A stretch of DNA of 64,000 bases from Ruminococcaceae bacterium UBA2857 (GTDB lineage Bacteria; Bacillota; Clostridia; Oscillospirales; Acutalibacteraceae): positions 7,531-71,530 of the forward strand of contig DEFH01000052.1 in assembly GCA_002350705.1 (NCBI GenBank), written 5' to 3'. The notes beneath the pieces are model-generated. The model did no database searches and was not told where the DNA came from. It saw only the letters and a list, made by a program, of their open reading frames with translations. A program made the position numbers and the translations under genes. Positions 52,527 through 60,828 of the stretch are shown in pieces (position 1 is the first letter of the stretch; the number at the start of each line of letters is the position of its first letter).

Positions 52527-53530
52527 AGCTCTATCACCTCAAATCCTGCGGCACGAATCATTCTGTTATAGACCGCCAGTCCCATGCCGTCCGTTTTGGG
52601 ACAATGGGCATAGACTGTCCGGAATCCCTGTTCGTCAGCGTTTCGCAAGGCGGAAAACAATTTGTGCGACTGCATTTCATAGTCGTCCGCATGACCGATT
52701 GGAATATACGGCACTTTCAGCCGTCCCATATCCTCATCATAGCAAAGAGCCGCCGCACCGTCACTTTTTTTGGCGTTGACATACGCAATGAACGCCTCAG
52801 CACTGCCCTCCAGCAAAATCACTTTTGCCTTGGGAGCATAATGTTTGTATTTCATACCGGGACTTGACGCCTTTTCGCCTGATGACAGAGGATTCATCAC
52901 GGCATCGTCAATGACAACTTCCCCGATTGCCTGACGGAGCTGTTCCACGGTCACACCGCCCGGACGGAGCAGTTTCGGGACATCTCCTGCAAGGGTAATC
53001 ACGGTAGACTCCACACCTACCGCACATTCACCGCCATCTATAATCGCATCAATCCTGCCGTTCATGTCATCATAGACGTGCCGGGCATTGGTAGGACTGG
53101 GACTGCCCGATAAATTGGCGGAGGGTGCCGCCAAAGGCATAGATGCCGCAATCAGCTGCCGGGCGACCTTGTGAGACGGAAACCGTACCGCTACGGTGTC
53201 AAGACCTGCACTGACTTCGTCGGGGATTCTGTCAGACTTCGGCAGAATGATGGTCAGCGGTCCCGGCCAGAATCTTTCCGCAAGGATTTTCGCCTTTTCG
53301 GGAAAGCATGACACCAACAAATGAATCTGTGACAAATCCGCAATATGCACAATCAAAGGATTGTCCATCGGTCTGCCTTTGGCTTTAAAAATTCCGGCAA
53401 CGGCACTGCCATCCAGTGCATTGGCGGCAAGTCCGTAAACCGTTTCCGTCGGCATTGCCACCAAGCCCCCGTTTTTAAGGATATCGGCGGCTTTGGCAAT
53501 TTCATTTTCGTTCAACATCAGTGTTTTCAT
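52523..53530 (-). CDS. L-threonylcarbamoyladenylate synthase (Sua5/YwlC)
   Basis: 335 residues, so it is the two-domain Sua5 form: an N-terminal YrdC domain (about 1-205: MPTETVYGLAANAL, KGRPMDNPLIVHI, APSANLSGSPSPT) plus the Sua5 C-terminal domain (about 230-335). It supplies threonylcarbamoyl-AMP for t6A37 of tRNAs. In Bacillus ywlC also lies next to prfA. Confidence 0.95.
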   Translation of the reverse strand: MKTLMLNENEIAKAADILKNGGLVAMPTETVYGLAANALDGSAVAGIFKAKGRPMDNPLIVHIADLSQIHLLVSCFPEKAKILAERFWPGPLTIILPKSDRIPDEVSAGLDTVAVRFPSHKVARQLIAASMPLAAPSANLSGSPSPTNARHVYDDMNGRIDAIIDGGECAVGVESTVITLAGDVPKLLRPGGVTVEQLRQAIGEVVIDDAVMNPLSSGEKASSPGMKYKHYAPKAKVILLEGSAEAFIAYVNAKKSDGAAALCYDEDMGRLKVPYIPIGHADDYEMQSHKLFSALRNADEQGFRTVYAHCPKTDGMGLAVYNRMIRAAGFEVIEL

Positions 53531-53545
53531 AAATTCCTGCTCTTT

Positions 53546-54445
53546 TCAGTAATTTTTGTGTTCATGTATAAAACCGTCCTCGTCAGGCGGCAGTTCAGGC
53601 TCTTCCCTTTTCTGCACATAGAAGTTGCCTTCCTCATTGGTACCGCTTTCATAGAAATCAATCGGTTGGGTGTCGCGGGGCTTCCATTGCATGGGGGGAA
53701 GCTCTTCGCTCTCCGCTTTTTTGGAGTCCTCCTCCGTAAACCAGTCCTGTTCCACAGGCAGATCGTCTTTTGTCAGCAGTTCCAGATCAATTTTTCCCAT
53801 TCTTGCGGCATACTGTAAACCGATTTTTTTAAACGGCTTCCAGCAGCACCACACAACAGGTATCATCATCAGCAGAGCACCTGTCACACACGCAAGAATA
53901 TAACGGGTATCCGAAAACATATCATACAATGTAATATCAATTTCCCAAGGAATCAGAATGTCGTTCAGATGTCTGTCCAGACCATGACTGTGAAGTGTAT
54001 CATTGAGAAGCACATCGACATTGAGTGACGCATGATCCGTTTCGGGCAGGATATTCACTCTGCCCTTATAGGTAATACTGTCCCGTGTGCCGCTGAGCAT
54101 CTCATTCATGGCACTGTTACATTCACTGTTCGACAGTGTTTTCATCACAACGACATTGTTTTCATTGACTCTCACCACATAATAGCTCAGATTGGCACCG
54201 CTTCCGGCTATTTTTGTAATCATGTCCTCTTTGGTAATCTCGGCAGCAATTTCCTCCCCGTAACTCAGACTGGCATAATGTTCCGGCTGAATAAAAGAAA
54301 CTTTGGTATCATTTTCCGTTGCCGCTTTGCCTGCCGCATAAAACTGGACGATCACCAGTATCAGACACACCAAAGCGATACCCATTTTGACTTTGTCCCA
54401 CCATGTCAGAAGATATTTTTTCGGATCAAGCACGATAATTTTCAC
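53546..54445 (-). CDS. Two-TM membrane protein of unknown function
   Basis: 299 residues. One span near residues 21-40 and a second near 183-203 enclose an extracytoplasmic domain of about 140 residues ([36 protein letters not shown]). The cytosolic tail of about 95 residues is rich in Glu, Pro and Asp and ends HEHKNY. I do not recognise it. It overlaps the prfA stop (ATGA), so it is tightly coupled to a translation gene, and Sua5 follows. Confidence 0.8.
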   Translation of the reverse strand: MKIIVLDPKKYLLTWWDKVKMGIALVCLILVIVQFYAAGKAATENDTKVSFIQPEHYASLSYGEEIAAEITKEDMITKIAGSGANLSYYVVRVNENNVVVMKTLSNSECNSAMNEMLSGTRDSITYKGRVNILPETDHASLNVDVLLNDTLHSHGLDRHLNDILIPWEIDITLYDMFSDTRYILACVTGALLMMIPVVWCCWKPFKKIGLQYAARMGKIDLELLTKDDLPVEQDWFTEEDSKKAESEELPPMQWKPRDTQPIDFYESGTNEEGNFYVQKREEPELPPDEDGFIHEHKNY

Positions 54446-55512
54446 TCCTCATTGTTAAGTTGTTTTGCTCTGTCGGCGGCGGTCAGAGCGTCTATGATTT
54501 CATCCATATTGCCATTGAGAATTTCCTCCAGCTGATAGAGCGTCAGACCGATTCTGTGATCCGTTACCCTGCCTTGAGGATAGTTATAGGTACGGATACG
54601 CTCACTTCTGTCACCTGTGCCGACCTGTGAATGCCGCAGACCTGAAACCTCACTCTGCTGACGTTCCCGCTCCGCCTCCAGAAGACGGGATTTCAATACT
54701 TTCATTGCTTTATCCTTATTTTTATACTGACTTCTCTCGTCCTGACACTCCACCACCGTTCCCGTGGGAATATGAGTAATTCTGATGGCAGATTCCGTTT
54801 TGTTGATATGCTGACCGCCTGCACCGCTGGAACGGAACGTATCAATCCTTAAATCCGTGGGATTGATATTGACTTCCACATCTTCCGCTTCGGGCAGGAC
54901 GGCTACTGTGACAGTGGATGTGTGAATTCGTCCCTGTGTTTCGGTTTCGGGTACTCTCTGAACACGGTGCACACCGCTTTCATATTTCAGACGGGAATAG
55001 GCTCCCTCTCCTGTCAGCAGAAAACTGATTTCCTTATAACCGCCCAGTTCGGTGGCATTGGCATTGACGATTTCCATACCGTAACCTTTTTTGACCGCAT
55101 ACATACTGTACATACGGAAAAGCACTGCCGCAAACAGTGCGGCTTCCTCACCGCCTGCACCGCCCCGTATTTCTACCAGTACATTTCTGTCATCATTGGG
55201 ATCTTTAGGAAGCAAAAGGATTTTCATTTCTTCTGTGAGATGCTCTTTTTGCTGTTCCAGAAGCCGCAGTTCTTCCTCCAGCATGGTTTCCATTTCCCTG
55301 TCGGAAGCACTCTCATGGAGCAGCTCTTTTGCATCCGCCATATCAGAAATCACTTTTTGATACTCCTTGTACTTCAAAGCCAGCGGCTCGACAGACTTGT
55401 ATTCTTTCATGACCTGAGCATACTTTTCCGCATTTGACACAACGGACGGATCACATAATTTTTGCGACAGTTCTTCATATTTCGTTTCAAAAACCGCTAC
55501 TTTTTCAAACAA
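54442..55512 (-). CDS. prfA: Peptide chain release factor 1
   Basis: 356 residues, normal for RF1. GGQ appears in [15 protein letters not shown] (about residue 232), and the PXT-type stop-codon-reading region lies upstream, around [17 protein letters not shown]. Reads UAA and UAG. Overlaps the DUF951 gene by 8 bp. prmC (hemK), often next to prfA, is missing here. Confidence 0.96.
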   Translation of the reverse strand: MFEKVAVFETKYEELSQKLCDPSVVSNAEKYAQVMKEYKSVEPLALKYKEYQKVISDMADAKELLHESASDREMETMLEEELRLLEQQKEHLTEEMKILLLPKDPNDDRNVLVEIRGGAGGEEAALFAAVLFRMYSMYAVKKGYGMEIVNANATELGGYKEISFLLTGEGAYSRLKYESGVHRVQRVPETETQGRIHTSTVTVAVLPEAEDVEVNINPTDLRIDTFRSSGAGGQHINKTESAIRITHIPTGTVVECQDERSQYKNKDKAMKVLKSRLLEAERERQQSEVSGLRHSQVGTGDRSERIRTYNYPQGRVTDHRIGLTLYQLEEILNGNMDEIIDALTAADRAKQLNNEE

Positions 55513-55708
55513 GCTCCTTATCCTCCCTGAAAATTTTTTTGATATTTTTTTCCGCTCTGGTTCTGGGGAGCATCATTTCGTGCATACAACCCATGCAACG
55601 CAGTTTAAAATCCATACCTGTTCGCAGTACCAAAAACTGCTGATTATTTTCCTTACCGCAGGGGTGCGGTTTTTTCATTTTGAGTATATCTCCCACTCGA
55701 ATATCCAT
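55505..55708 (-). CDS. DUF951 small zinc-ribbon-like protein
   Basis: 67 residues. [18 protein letters not shown] and [13 protein letters not shown] match DUF951, a short beta-barrel-like protein with Cys at CG and CMGC that may bind zinc. Its role is unknown but it recurs beside translation genes. AGGAGGG precedes the ATG. First gene of the seven-gene operon. Confidence 0.92.
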   Translation of the reverse strand: MDIRVGDILKMKKPHPCGKENNQQFLVLRTGMDFKLRCMGCMHEMMLPRTRAEKNIKKIFREDKELV

Positions 55709-55728
55709 ATTTTTCCCTCCTGTTTTCT

Positions 55729-55757
55729 ATTATAACATTGACTTGCTGTTTTTACAA
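55729..55757 (-). promoter_or_regulatory. Promoter of the DUF951-prfA operon
   Basis: TTGTAA (55757-55752), 17 bp, TATAAT (55734-55729) on the minus strand. Confidence 0.78.
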
Positions 55758-55766
55758 ATAATTTTC

Positions 55767-55795
55767 TTGCAAATTTTAAAAAAATATGTTAATAT
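55767..55795 (+). promoter_or_regulatory. Promoter of tRNA-Arg
   Basis: TTGCAA (55767-55772), 17 bp, TAATAT (55790-55795). Transcription would begin some eight bases before the mature tRNA. Confidence 0.7.
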
Positions 55796-55809
55796 ATATT
55801 TTATGATAA

Positions 55810-55883
55810 CTGCCCGTAGCACAGCCGGATAATGCATCAGACTCCGACTCTGAAGATCAAGGGTTCGAATCCCTTCGGGCAGG
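55810..55883 (+). tRNA. tRNA-Arg (anticodon CCG)
   Basis: Full cloverleaf: acceptor CTGCCCG / CGGGCAG, D-stem GCAC / ATGC with one C-A mismatch, anticodon stem TCAGA / TCTGA enclosing CTCCGAC (anticodon CCG, codon CGG), five-base variable loop, T-stem AAGGG / CCCTT around TTCGAAT, discriminator G. CCA is not encoded. 74 nt. Confidence 0.95.
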
Positions 55884-55891
55884 CTCTCAAC

Positions 55892-55934
55892 AAAACCGCA
55901 TTGTTACTGAAAAGGTCAGTGATAATGCGGTTTT
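55892..55934 (+). terminator. Terminator of tRNA-Arg
   Basis: Long hairpin: AAAACCGCATT and ACTGA on the left pair with TCAGT and AATGCGGTTTT on the right, with small internal loops. Confidence 0.85.
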
Positions 55935-56040
55935 CTGTGTACTTATCAAGTCATTTTTTGACATAAGCACTTACAGAAGAAAAAAATTATTTGCAACAGA
56001 CAAAATATATTTTCCGATACAATTTTGCCGTGTACACTAA

Positions 56041-56078
56041 AAAAAACAGTTTTCGAGTTACTCTGAAAACTGTTTTTT
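56041..56078. terminator. Bidirectional terminator downstream of the P-type ATPase gene
   Basis: AAAAAACAGTTTTC / GAAAACTGTTTTTT, 14-bp stem with a ten-base loop. The remaining 55935-56145 sequence shows no gene. Confidence 0.88.
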
Positions 56079-56145
56079 TGGTTAGATTATTTTATTTTGA
56101 ACGGTTCATTTCGGAAGAGAAGAAATGAACAATGTCAAAACTTTT

Positions 56146-58251
56146 TTACGATTCCTCTGAAATGATTTCCGAATCGTGCAAAAGCGGTGTCATGCTTTTC
56201 AGACATATCAGCATGGTTGATGTATTATGTAAAAGTGCCGAAAATCCGGGGGTGATTATCCCGAAAAATCCCAGTGCCATCAATGCCGAATTGAAACCGA
56301 GAATAAATCTGTAATTATTTTCAATGCGTTTCATTAAAAGACGGCTAAGAGTTCTCAAACGTATAAGCTCATTCAAATCACAGTTTCGTAAAGTAATATC
56401 AGCGGTTTCCCTTACAATATCCGATGCGTCACTCATGGCGACAGATACATTTGCTTCTGCAAGTGCCGGTGAATCATTGATACCGTCACCTACCATAACA
56501 ACGGATTTTCCCTGACTTTTCAGCTTGCTGATATAACTGTGCTTGTTTTCGGGGAGCACCTGATAATAATATTCATCAATGCCAAGCATTTTTGCAGCAG
56601 ATTCTGCCGCCCCCCTGCTGTCACCCGTAAGCATGACAATGTGACTGAAATCGGCATTTTTCAAATCGGATATCACTTTTGCCGCCTCTTTTCTCGGAGG
56701 ATCGTTGATGCACAATGCCCCTGCAAGCTGTCCGCCTATGGCAAGGTATACAACGGAACTGCCCTGTGCCGTATCATCTATGATTTTCTGCTGTTCTTCC
56801 GATATAGAAATTCCCTCGTCTTCCGCAATAAAGTGACGGCTGCCTATTACTGCCCTTTCACCGAACAATTTTGTTGCGATTCCGTGTGCAACGATATAGA
56901 TAACTTCCGTGTGTTCCTCAGCATGAACGATACCTTTTTCTTTTGCGGCATTTACTATCGCCCTTGCAACACTATGCGGAAAATGTTCCTCAATGCAGGC
57001 GGCTATTTTCAGCACTTCATTGGAAGTATATCTTCCGAACGGCACAACCGATTTCAGTTTCGGCTGAGCATTGGTGAGAGTACCTGTTTTGTCAAATACG
57101 ATCGTATCGGCGTTGGCATATGCTTCAAGATATTTCCCGCCCTTGACTGTCATATTATGGTCAGCCGCTTCTTTTATAGCGGAAATTACCGCTATCGGTA
57201 CGGACAGTTTTATCGCACAGGAATAGTCTACCATCAAAAGCGAGACGGCTCTTTTGATATCTCTCGTCAAAAACCATGCTGTCAAAAAAGCCAAAAAGCT
57301 GTATGGAACGATACTGTCTGCCAATCGTTCGGCTTTGCCCTGCATTTGTGCTTTAAGGGAATCCGAACGGCTGATAAGTTCCGCTATCTGACTGATACGG
57401 GTATTTTCGGACAAGGCTCTTATTTTTATCACGATGTTGCCGTTTTCAATCACTGTCCCTGCAAAAACCGTACTGCCTTTTGTTTTTGAAACAGGCAGGG
57501 CTTCACCCGTCATGGACGATTCATTGATTTCCGCCCGACCGTCAATAATCTCTCCGTCAACGGCTATCACGCTTCCTGTCTGTACTCTTATCCTGTCACC
57601 GATATTCAGTTCGGACATAGATACCTGATATTCCCCGCTGTCATCAACTTTCCATAACTTGTCTGTGTGTATCATCAGACTGTCAGTCAACGCAGCTTTT
57701 GTTTTCGCCTTTGTATAATCTTCAAGAAGTGCCGATACCGACAGCAAAAACATGACCGAACCGGCTGTTTTGAAATCTCTCTGTGCAAGGCAAGCCGTTA
57801 TGGATGCCGCATCAAGCACTTCTACATCAAGACGAAATGAAAGCAGTTCCCGTATGCCTTTGGCTATATACTTACAGCCTTTAAAAACAGTAATTGCTGT
57901 ACTTAAAGGCTTTGGTATCAATAATTTATGCACAAGTCTTTTCACAACGATTCGCTTAATATCTTTTCTGAATTTCCTGTCTATTGCACGGACAGACAAA
58001 TTTTCATCTTCCTTGATATCCGAAAGCTGCTGTATATCAAGCATTGCAACGGCTTTTATCACATCTTCACGGTGAGTTTCCTCATACATTACAAGAATAC
58101 CGCCGTTTGCACAGGACACTTTTGCGGATGTCACAAACGCCATATCCGTCAAAGCCTTTTCCATTTTGCTTTCTTCATGTTCCGAAAAGGCATACTGACC
58201 GCAGCGAAAACGGATTCTTCCCCTGCCGTCATAAACGATTTTATACTTCAT
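56146..58251 (-). CDS. P1B-type metal-transporting ATPase (CtpC/MntX-like)
   Basis: 701 residues. The actuator has TGEALP, the phosphorylation site is DKTGTLT, the P-domain has MLTGDSRGAAE and GDGINDSPAL, and HP in EEHFPHSVA marks the P1B class. The transmembrane metal motif is DYSCAIKLSVPIAV, not CPC; this S-C-A form is typical of the CtpC/MntX manganese-exporter group. The N terminus has a degenerate HMA-like region (SCANGGILVMYEE) without CXXC. ATG follows AAAGGAAG. It overlaps the small upstream gene by 11 bp. Mn(II) or Zn(II) export is expected by family. Confidence 0.9.
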   Translation of the reverse strand: MKYKIVYDGRGRIRFRCGQYAFSEHEESKMEKALTDMAFVTSAKVSCANGGILVMYEETHREDVIKAVAMLDIQQLSDIKEDENLSVRAIDRKFRKDIKRIVVKRLVHKLLIPKPLSTAITVFKGCKYIAKGIRELLSFRLDVEVLDAASITACLAQRDFKTAGSVMFLLSVSALLEDYTKAKTKAALTDSLMIHTDKLWKVDDSGEYQVSMSELNIGDRIRVQTGSVIAVDGEIIDGRAEINESSMTGEALPVSKTKGSTVFAGTVIENGNIVIKIRALSENTRISQIAELISRSDSLKAQMQGKAERLADSIVPYSFLAFLTAWFLTRDIKRAVSLLMVDYSCAIKLSVPIAVISAIKEAADHNMTVKGGKYLEAYANADTIVFDKTGTLTNAQPKLKSVVPFGRYTSNEVLKIAACIEEHFPHSVARAIVNAAKEKGIVHAEEHTEVIYIVAHGIATKLFGERAVIGSRHFIAEDEGISISEEQQKIIDDTAQGSSVVYLAIGGQLAGALCINDPPRKEAAKVISDLKNADFSHIVMLTGDSRGAAESAAKMLGIDEYYYQVLPENKHSYISKLKSQGKSVVMVGDGINDSPALAEANVSVAMSDASDIVRETADITLRNCDLNELIRLRTLSRLLMKRIENNYRFILGFNSALMALGFFGIITPGFSALLHNTSTMLICLKSMTPLLHDSEIISEES

Positions 58252-58498
58252 CGTCGAAATCTTCCTTTGATGTGCTTTTTTCGGCTTCCTGACGGGCTTC
58301 ATAGCAAATATCTTCCGCTTCGTCCTTCATATTCTGCAAAGCCTCTTTTGCATCTCCCTGAATCATCATACCCTTTGCAAGTCCCTGCACGGCAAGCTTG
58401 CGTGTTGTCGGTGATTTCAATATTTTTCCGCCTATTATCGTTCCGACTGCACCTGCTGCCACCAACCAGAATTTTTCATTTCTCAAAAAACCAAACAT
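58241..58498 (-). CDS. Small glycine-zipper membrane protein paired with the ATPase (PacL/DUF6110-like)
   Basis: 85 residues. One N-terminal span with a glycine zipper (FWLVAAGAVGTIIGGKILK), then a soluble helix (KEALQNMKDEAEDICYEARQEAE) and an acidic C terminus EDFDDEV. This layout matches mycobacterial PacL1 (DUF1490), the metal-binding chaperone coded next to CtpC, and, by memory, DUF6110 proteins of Clostridia. The terminal acidic motif might bind metal. It is transcribed first, directly ahead of the ATPase. AAAGGA lies about ten bases before the ATG. Confidence 0.75.
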   Translation of the reverse strand: MFGFLRNEKFWLVAAGAVGTIIGGKILKSPTTRKLAVQGLAKGMMIQGDAKEALQNMKDEAEDICYEARQEAEKSTSKEDFDDEV

Positions 58499-58525
58499 AA
58501 TTCAAACATTCCTTTCAAAATATCA

Positions 58526-58543
58526 TTCGTTCAACTGAACTAA
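58526..58543. promoter_or_regulatory. Imperfect palindrome near the transcription start, candidate metalloregulator operator
   Basis: On the minus strand TTAGTTCAGTTGAACGAA; the two 9-bp half-sites agree at seven positions. It is centred about 15 bp downstream of the -10, suited to repression. Confidence 0.5.
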
Positions 58544-58547
58544 CTGC

Positions 58548-58576
58548 ATTATATCACGTACCGTTAGCTATGTCAA
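58548..58576 (-). promoter_or_regulatory. Perfect consensus promoter for the PacL-like/ATPase pair
   Basis: TTGACA (58576-58571), 17 bp, TATAAT (58553-58548) on the minus strand, matching both hexamers exactly. Confidence 0.94.
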
Positions 58577-58590
58577 ATCATTTTGTAACC

Positions 58591-59139
58591 CTAAAAATCC
58601 CTTTGACGTATTGAAATCATCACTCTGCCTTTTATCCGGTTTTGGGTGATAATTCCAAAAACACGGCTGTCTGACGGTTCGGAACGATTATCACAGAGTA
58701 TCAGATACTCTCCGTCGGACAGCGTAACAGGGAATTTCATTCCCCCGTCAAAAAGAACCGTTTCACCGGAAATATAATCTTCCTTTCTGTAATAACCGTT
58801 GATTTTAACGCCATCCGAAGTGATATCCGCTGTATCTCCGTTACGGGCAATGATACGACCTGTTATCAGTTCTCCGTTTTTGCCCTCATAAACCACTGCT
58901 TCACCGGCTTTAAAATCATTTGCCGGACGATAATAAAATATAACATCTCTGTCATGAAATGACGGCATCATACTCACACCATTATTGACCGTTACACCTA
59001 TAAAAAATACAAATACTGCCGCAAAGAACAATCCTATCCAGCCAATTTTTATCACTAACCCGATAATATCCCACCAAATGCTGTCTTTCGGAAGTTTTTT
59101 ATTTACTTTCTCCTTGTTTTTGCTGTTTTTGAGAGTCAT
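58591..59139 (-). CDS. Signal-peptidase-I-like protein of the pilus locus (SipA-like)
   Basis: 182 residues. One N-terminal span (about 24-48) is followed by the S26 fold. Box B is GVSMMPS with the Ser kept; box D is ITGRIIARNGD, where family members have K-R at the G-R position, so the general-base Lys is replaced by Gly; box E, CDNRSEPSDSR, is good. Streptococcal SipA of FCT pilus islands is likewise a signal-peptidase relative with altered dyad residues, needed for pilus polymerisation. The gene overlaps the sortase stop by 41 bp and is last in the locus. A small active peptidase remains possible. Confidence 0.8.
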   Translation of the reverse strand: MTLKNSKNKEKVNKKLPKDSIWWDIIGLVIKIGWIGLFFAAVFVFFIGVTVNNGVSMMPSFHDRDVIFYYRPANDFKAGEAVVYEGKNGELITGRIIARNGDTADITSDGVKINGYYRKEDYISGETVLFDGGMKFPVTLSDGEYLILCDNRSEPSDSRVFGIITQNRIKGRVMISIRQRDF

Positions 59140-60028
59140 TTTTATTTCCTTTCCCTTTCAGCAGTGTAAAAATAATCGTCACCAAAAGCCATATCGTGAT
59201 TCCTATCAATAAATGAGTGACATTCCATTCCTCTATGTGAATACTTGGAATATGAATCCAAAATCCCGTTTCATCCTCTTCTTGGATTTGGGCAGGCGGT
59301 TTGCCCTTTTTGAATGATGCGGCAAGCAGTGTTCTGCCGTCCGTTGTTTCCGAGGAACAGGTACTCATCAAAAGAATCGGCATATTTTCCGGAACGGCAT
59401 CTTCCATATAAACGGCATTTTCACGGGCATAACCGAGCCATTGGCGTACATGATCGGATGTAAGACTCGGGTGATAGATATTGGTATCATAGCCGTTTGC
59501 CCGAAAACAGGCAAATATATTGATATCATAATAATTGCCGTTACAATACAGCGTACCTGTTCTGTGGCTGTCAAAATATTCCTTGTCTTTGAACAAGTCA
59601 ATTCCTCCGAACATCACATTTCCTATCATATTGTGACCGTAAACAATGGATAGGGTATCCGTAAAGTCACTTTTATTTCTGAAATCCAGAAAAATCGAGC
59701 CTGTCAGAGAAAATTCCCCTAAAACAGTTCGGTTAATATATGTATCATTTGTTTTTCCCTGTACAATCGGATAGTCGATAGTCGTATCATTGATTGTCAG
59801 CCAGCCGATAATATCATTGTTCAATGCTTTCATCTGTTCAAATGAAAGTGTATCGTCCGAAACAGGCTTGTAGGATTGATATTTTGAATTGTCCGCCTGT
59901 GATATGATATTATATTTATCTGTTTCGACATATAAGCCAAATAAAAATACCAATACCAATATTGCCAGACAGATATATTTCAATATAAACTCTGTCACCC
60001 AAACCGTCATTTTTATTATTTTCTTCAA
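59099..60028 (-). CDS. Class B sortase, pilus-associated
   Basis: About 309 residues. N-terminal anchor (about 10-40), catalytic core with His in SIVYGHNMIGNVMF, Cys in LLMSTCSSE, and Arg in GRTLLAASF. Class B is favoured by the long YGHNM...MFGGIDLF region and the DIIGWLTI, TIDYPIVQG start. A second span near residues 270-292 and a basic C terminus follow, as in pilin polymerases. Start: a TTG at good spacing from AAGGTG; an ATG two codons earlier directly abuts that site. A stem-loop separates it from the minor-pilin gene. Confidence 0.9.
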   Translation of the reverse strand: MKKIIKMTVWVTEFILKYICLAILVLVFLFGLYVETDKYNIISQADNSKYQSYKPVSDDTLSFEQMKALNNDIIGWLTINDTTIDYPIVQGKTNDTYINRTVLGEFSLTGSIFLDFRNKSDFTDTLSIVYGHNMIGNVMFGGIDLFKDKEYFDSHRTGTLYCNGNYYDINIFACFRANGYDTNIYHPSLTSDHVRQWLGYARENAVYMEDAVPENMPILLMSTCSSETTDGRTLLAASFKKGKPPAQIQEEDETGFWIHIPSIHIEEWNVTHLLIGITIWLLVTIIFTLLKGKGNKNDSQKQQKQGESK

Positions 60029-60059
60029 ATCCATCACCTTATATATCCCATCATAAACC

Positions 60060-60097
60060 GACAAAGCACTGTGCATGAAAAAACACAGTGCTTTGTC
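60060..60097 (-). other. Stem-loop between minor pilin and sortase genes
   Basis: GACAAAGCACTGTG / CACAGTGCTTTGTC, a 14-bp perfect stem with a ten-base loop, and no following U-run. It may lower or stabilise expression of the downstream sortase part of the mRNA. Confidence 0.7.
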
Positions 60098-60117
60098 AGC
60101 TTATGCTTCGGTTACAG

Positions 60118-60801
60118 CTATTGATATTTTTTACTTCTCTCCGGCTTTTGTATCATCAGCAGAATGATCAAAGCACTTGACATGATGATAAAATACAATC
60201 CCGAATTGTTCCTGTCCCCCGTATCGACAATATCACCCGAAAAACCGCTCTCTCTGCCGGAACTTTCGGAAAGTTCGGGAATTTCGGAAATTTCGGAAAG
60301 TTCGGAAATTTCATCTGACGGTTCAAAGGAAATATCTGTCGCTTTGGGAATGACATTGGCAGTGAAATTCAAATCCGTTTTCTTTCCGTTCGGAAGTTTT
60401 GCAAAAGCATTTGCATAAAACTTTTCCCCGTCAAAAACTCCGTATATCACTATTTCGGGACTGCTGTATGCAAGCTTTAATCCCTCACCATCGGCGGAAA
60501 GCGTATAATGCCATATTCCCTGTTCCGTCACTTCGATCAACGGTATATCATATTCACCGTTTCCTTTGACGGAAAAACGGTAAACACCGTTTTCGGAGCC
60601 TGACGGCATGGGATTGCCTGCCTGATTGGGAGTCAATGTATACGTTATTTCAAAATCATCTGTATTTTCATTTTGGGCAGGAAGAATCGTCTGAAAGACA
60701 GGCAGTGAAACAGAAGCTTTCCATTCCACTGCCTGAACCGAATAGCCGAAGAGTGCCATAAAGAACACCGCTGTACATATCAGCAACAGCGTTCTCTTCA
60801 T
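60118..60801 (-). CDS. FctB-like minor pilin/anchor protein with sorting-type tail
   Basis: 227 residues. Signal peptide (about 1-24), one pilin-type beta domain (about 28-150: YTLTPNQAGNPMP, YRFSVKGNGEYDIPLIEVTEQGIWHYTLS) of the streptococcal Spy0128-like class, a Ser/Glu/Ile repeat wall-spanning region (about 160-185, SELSEISEIPELSE), then IVDTGD, a hydrophobic span and the basic tail KPERSKKYQ. The motif is a non-canonical sorting signal instead of LPXTG. GGAG precedes the ATG. It probably anchors the fibre or acts as base pilin. Confidence 0.78.
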   Translation of the reverse strand: MKRTLLLICTAVFFMALFGYSVQAVEWKASVSLPVFQTILPAQNENTDDFEITYTLTPNQAGNPMPSGSENGVYRFSVKGNGEYDIPLIEVTEQGIWHYTLSADGEGLKLAYSSPEIVIYGVFDGEKFYANAFAKLPNGKKTDLNFTANVIPKATDISFEPSDEISELSEISEIPELSESSGRESGFSGDIVDTGDRNNSGLYFIIMSSALIILLMIQKPERSKKYQ

Positions 60802-60828
60802 AAGTCTGTCTCCTTACGCTTTAAGAGA

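Noticed and set aside
55935..56040. TTGACA-like sequence near 55956 as a promoter
   Set aside because: No -10 hexamer at suitable spacing and no gene downstream on the plus strand before the terminator at 56041.
56539..57489. 316-residue open frame on the plus strand
   Set aside because: Antisense to the P-type ATPase; Cys/Phe/Arg-rich shadow.
60240..60310. Short direct repeats (GGAAATTTCGGAA type)
   Set aside because: They encode the Ser/Glu/Ile wall-spanning region of the minor pilin and follow from codon repetition; not a separate element.
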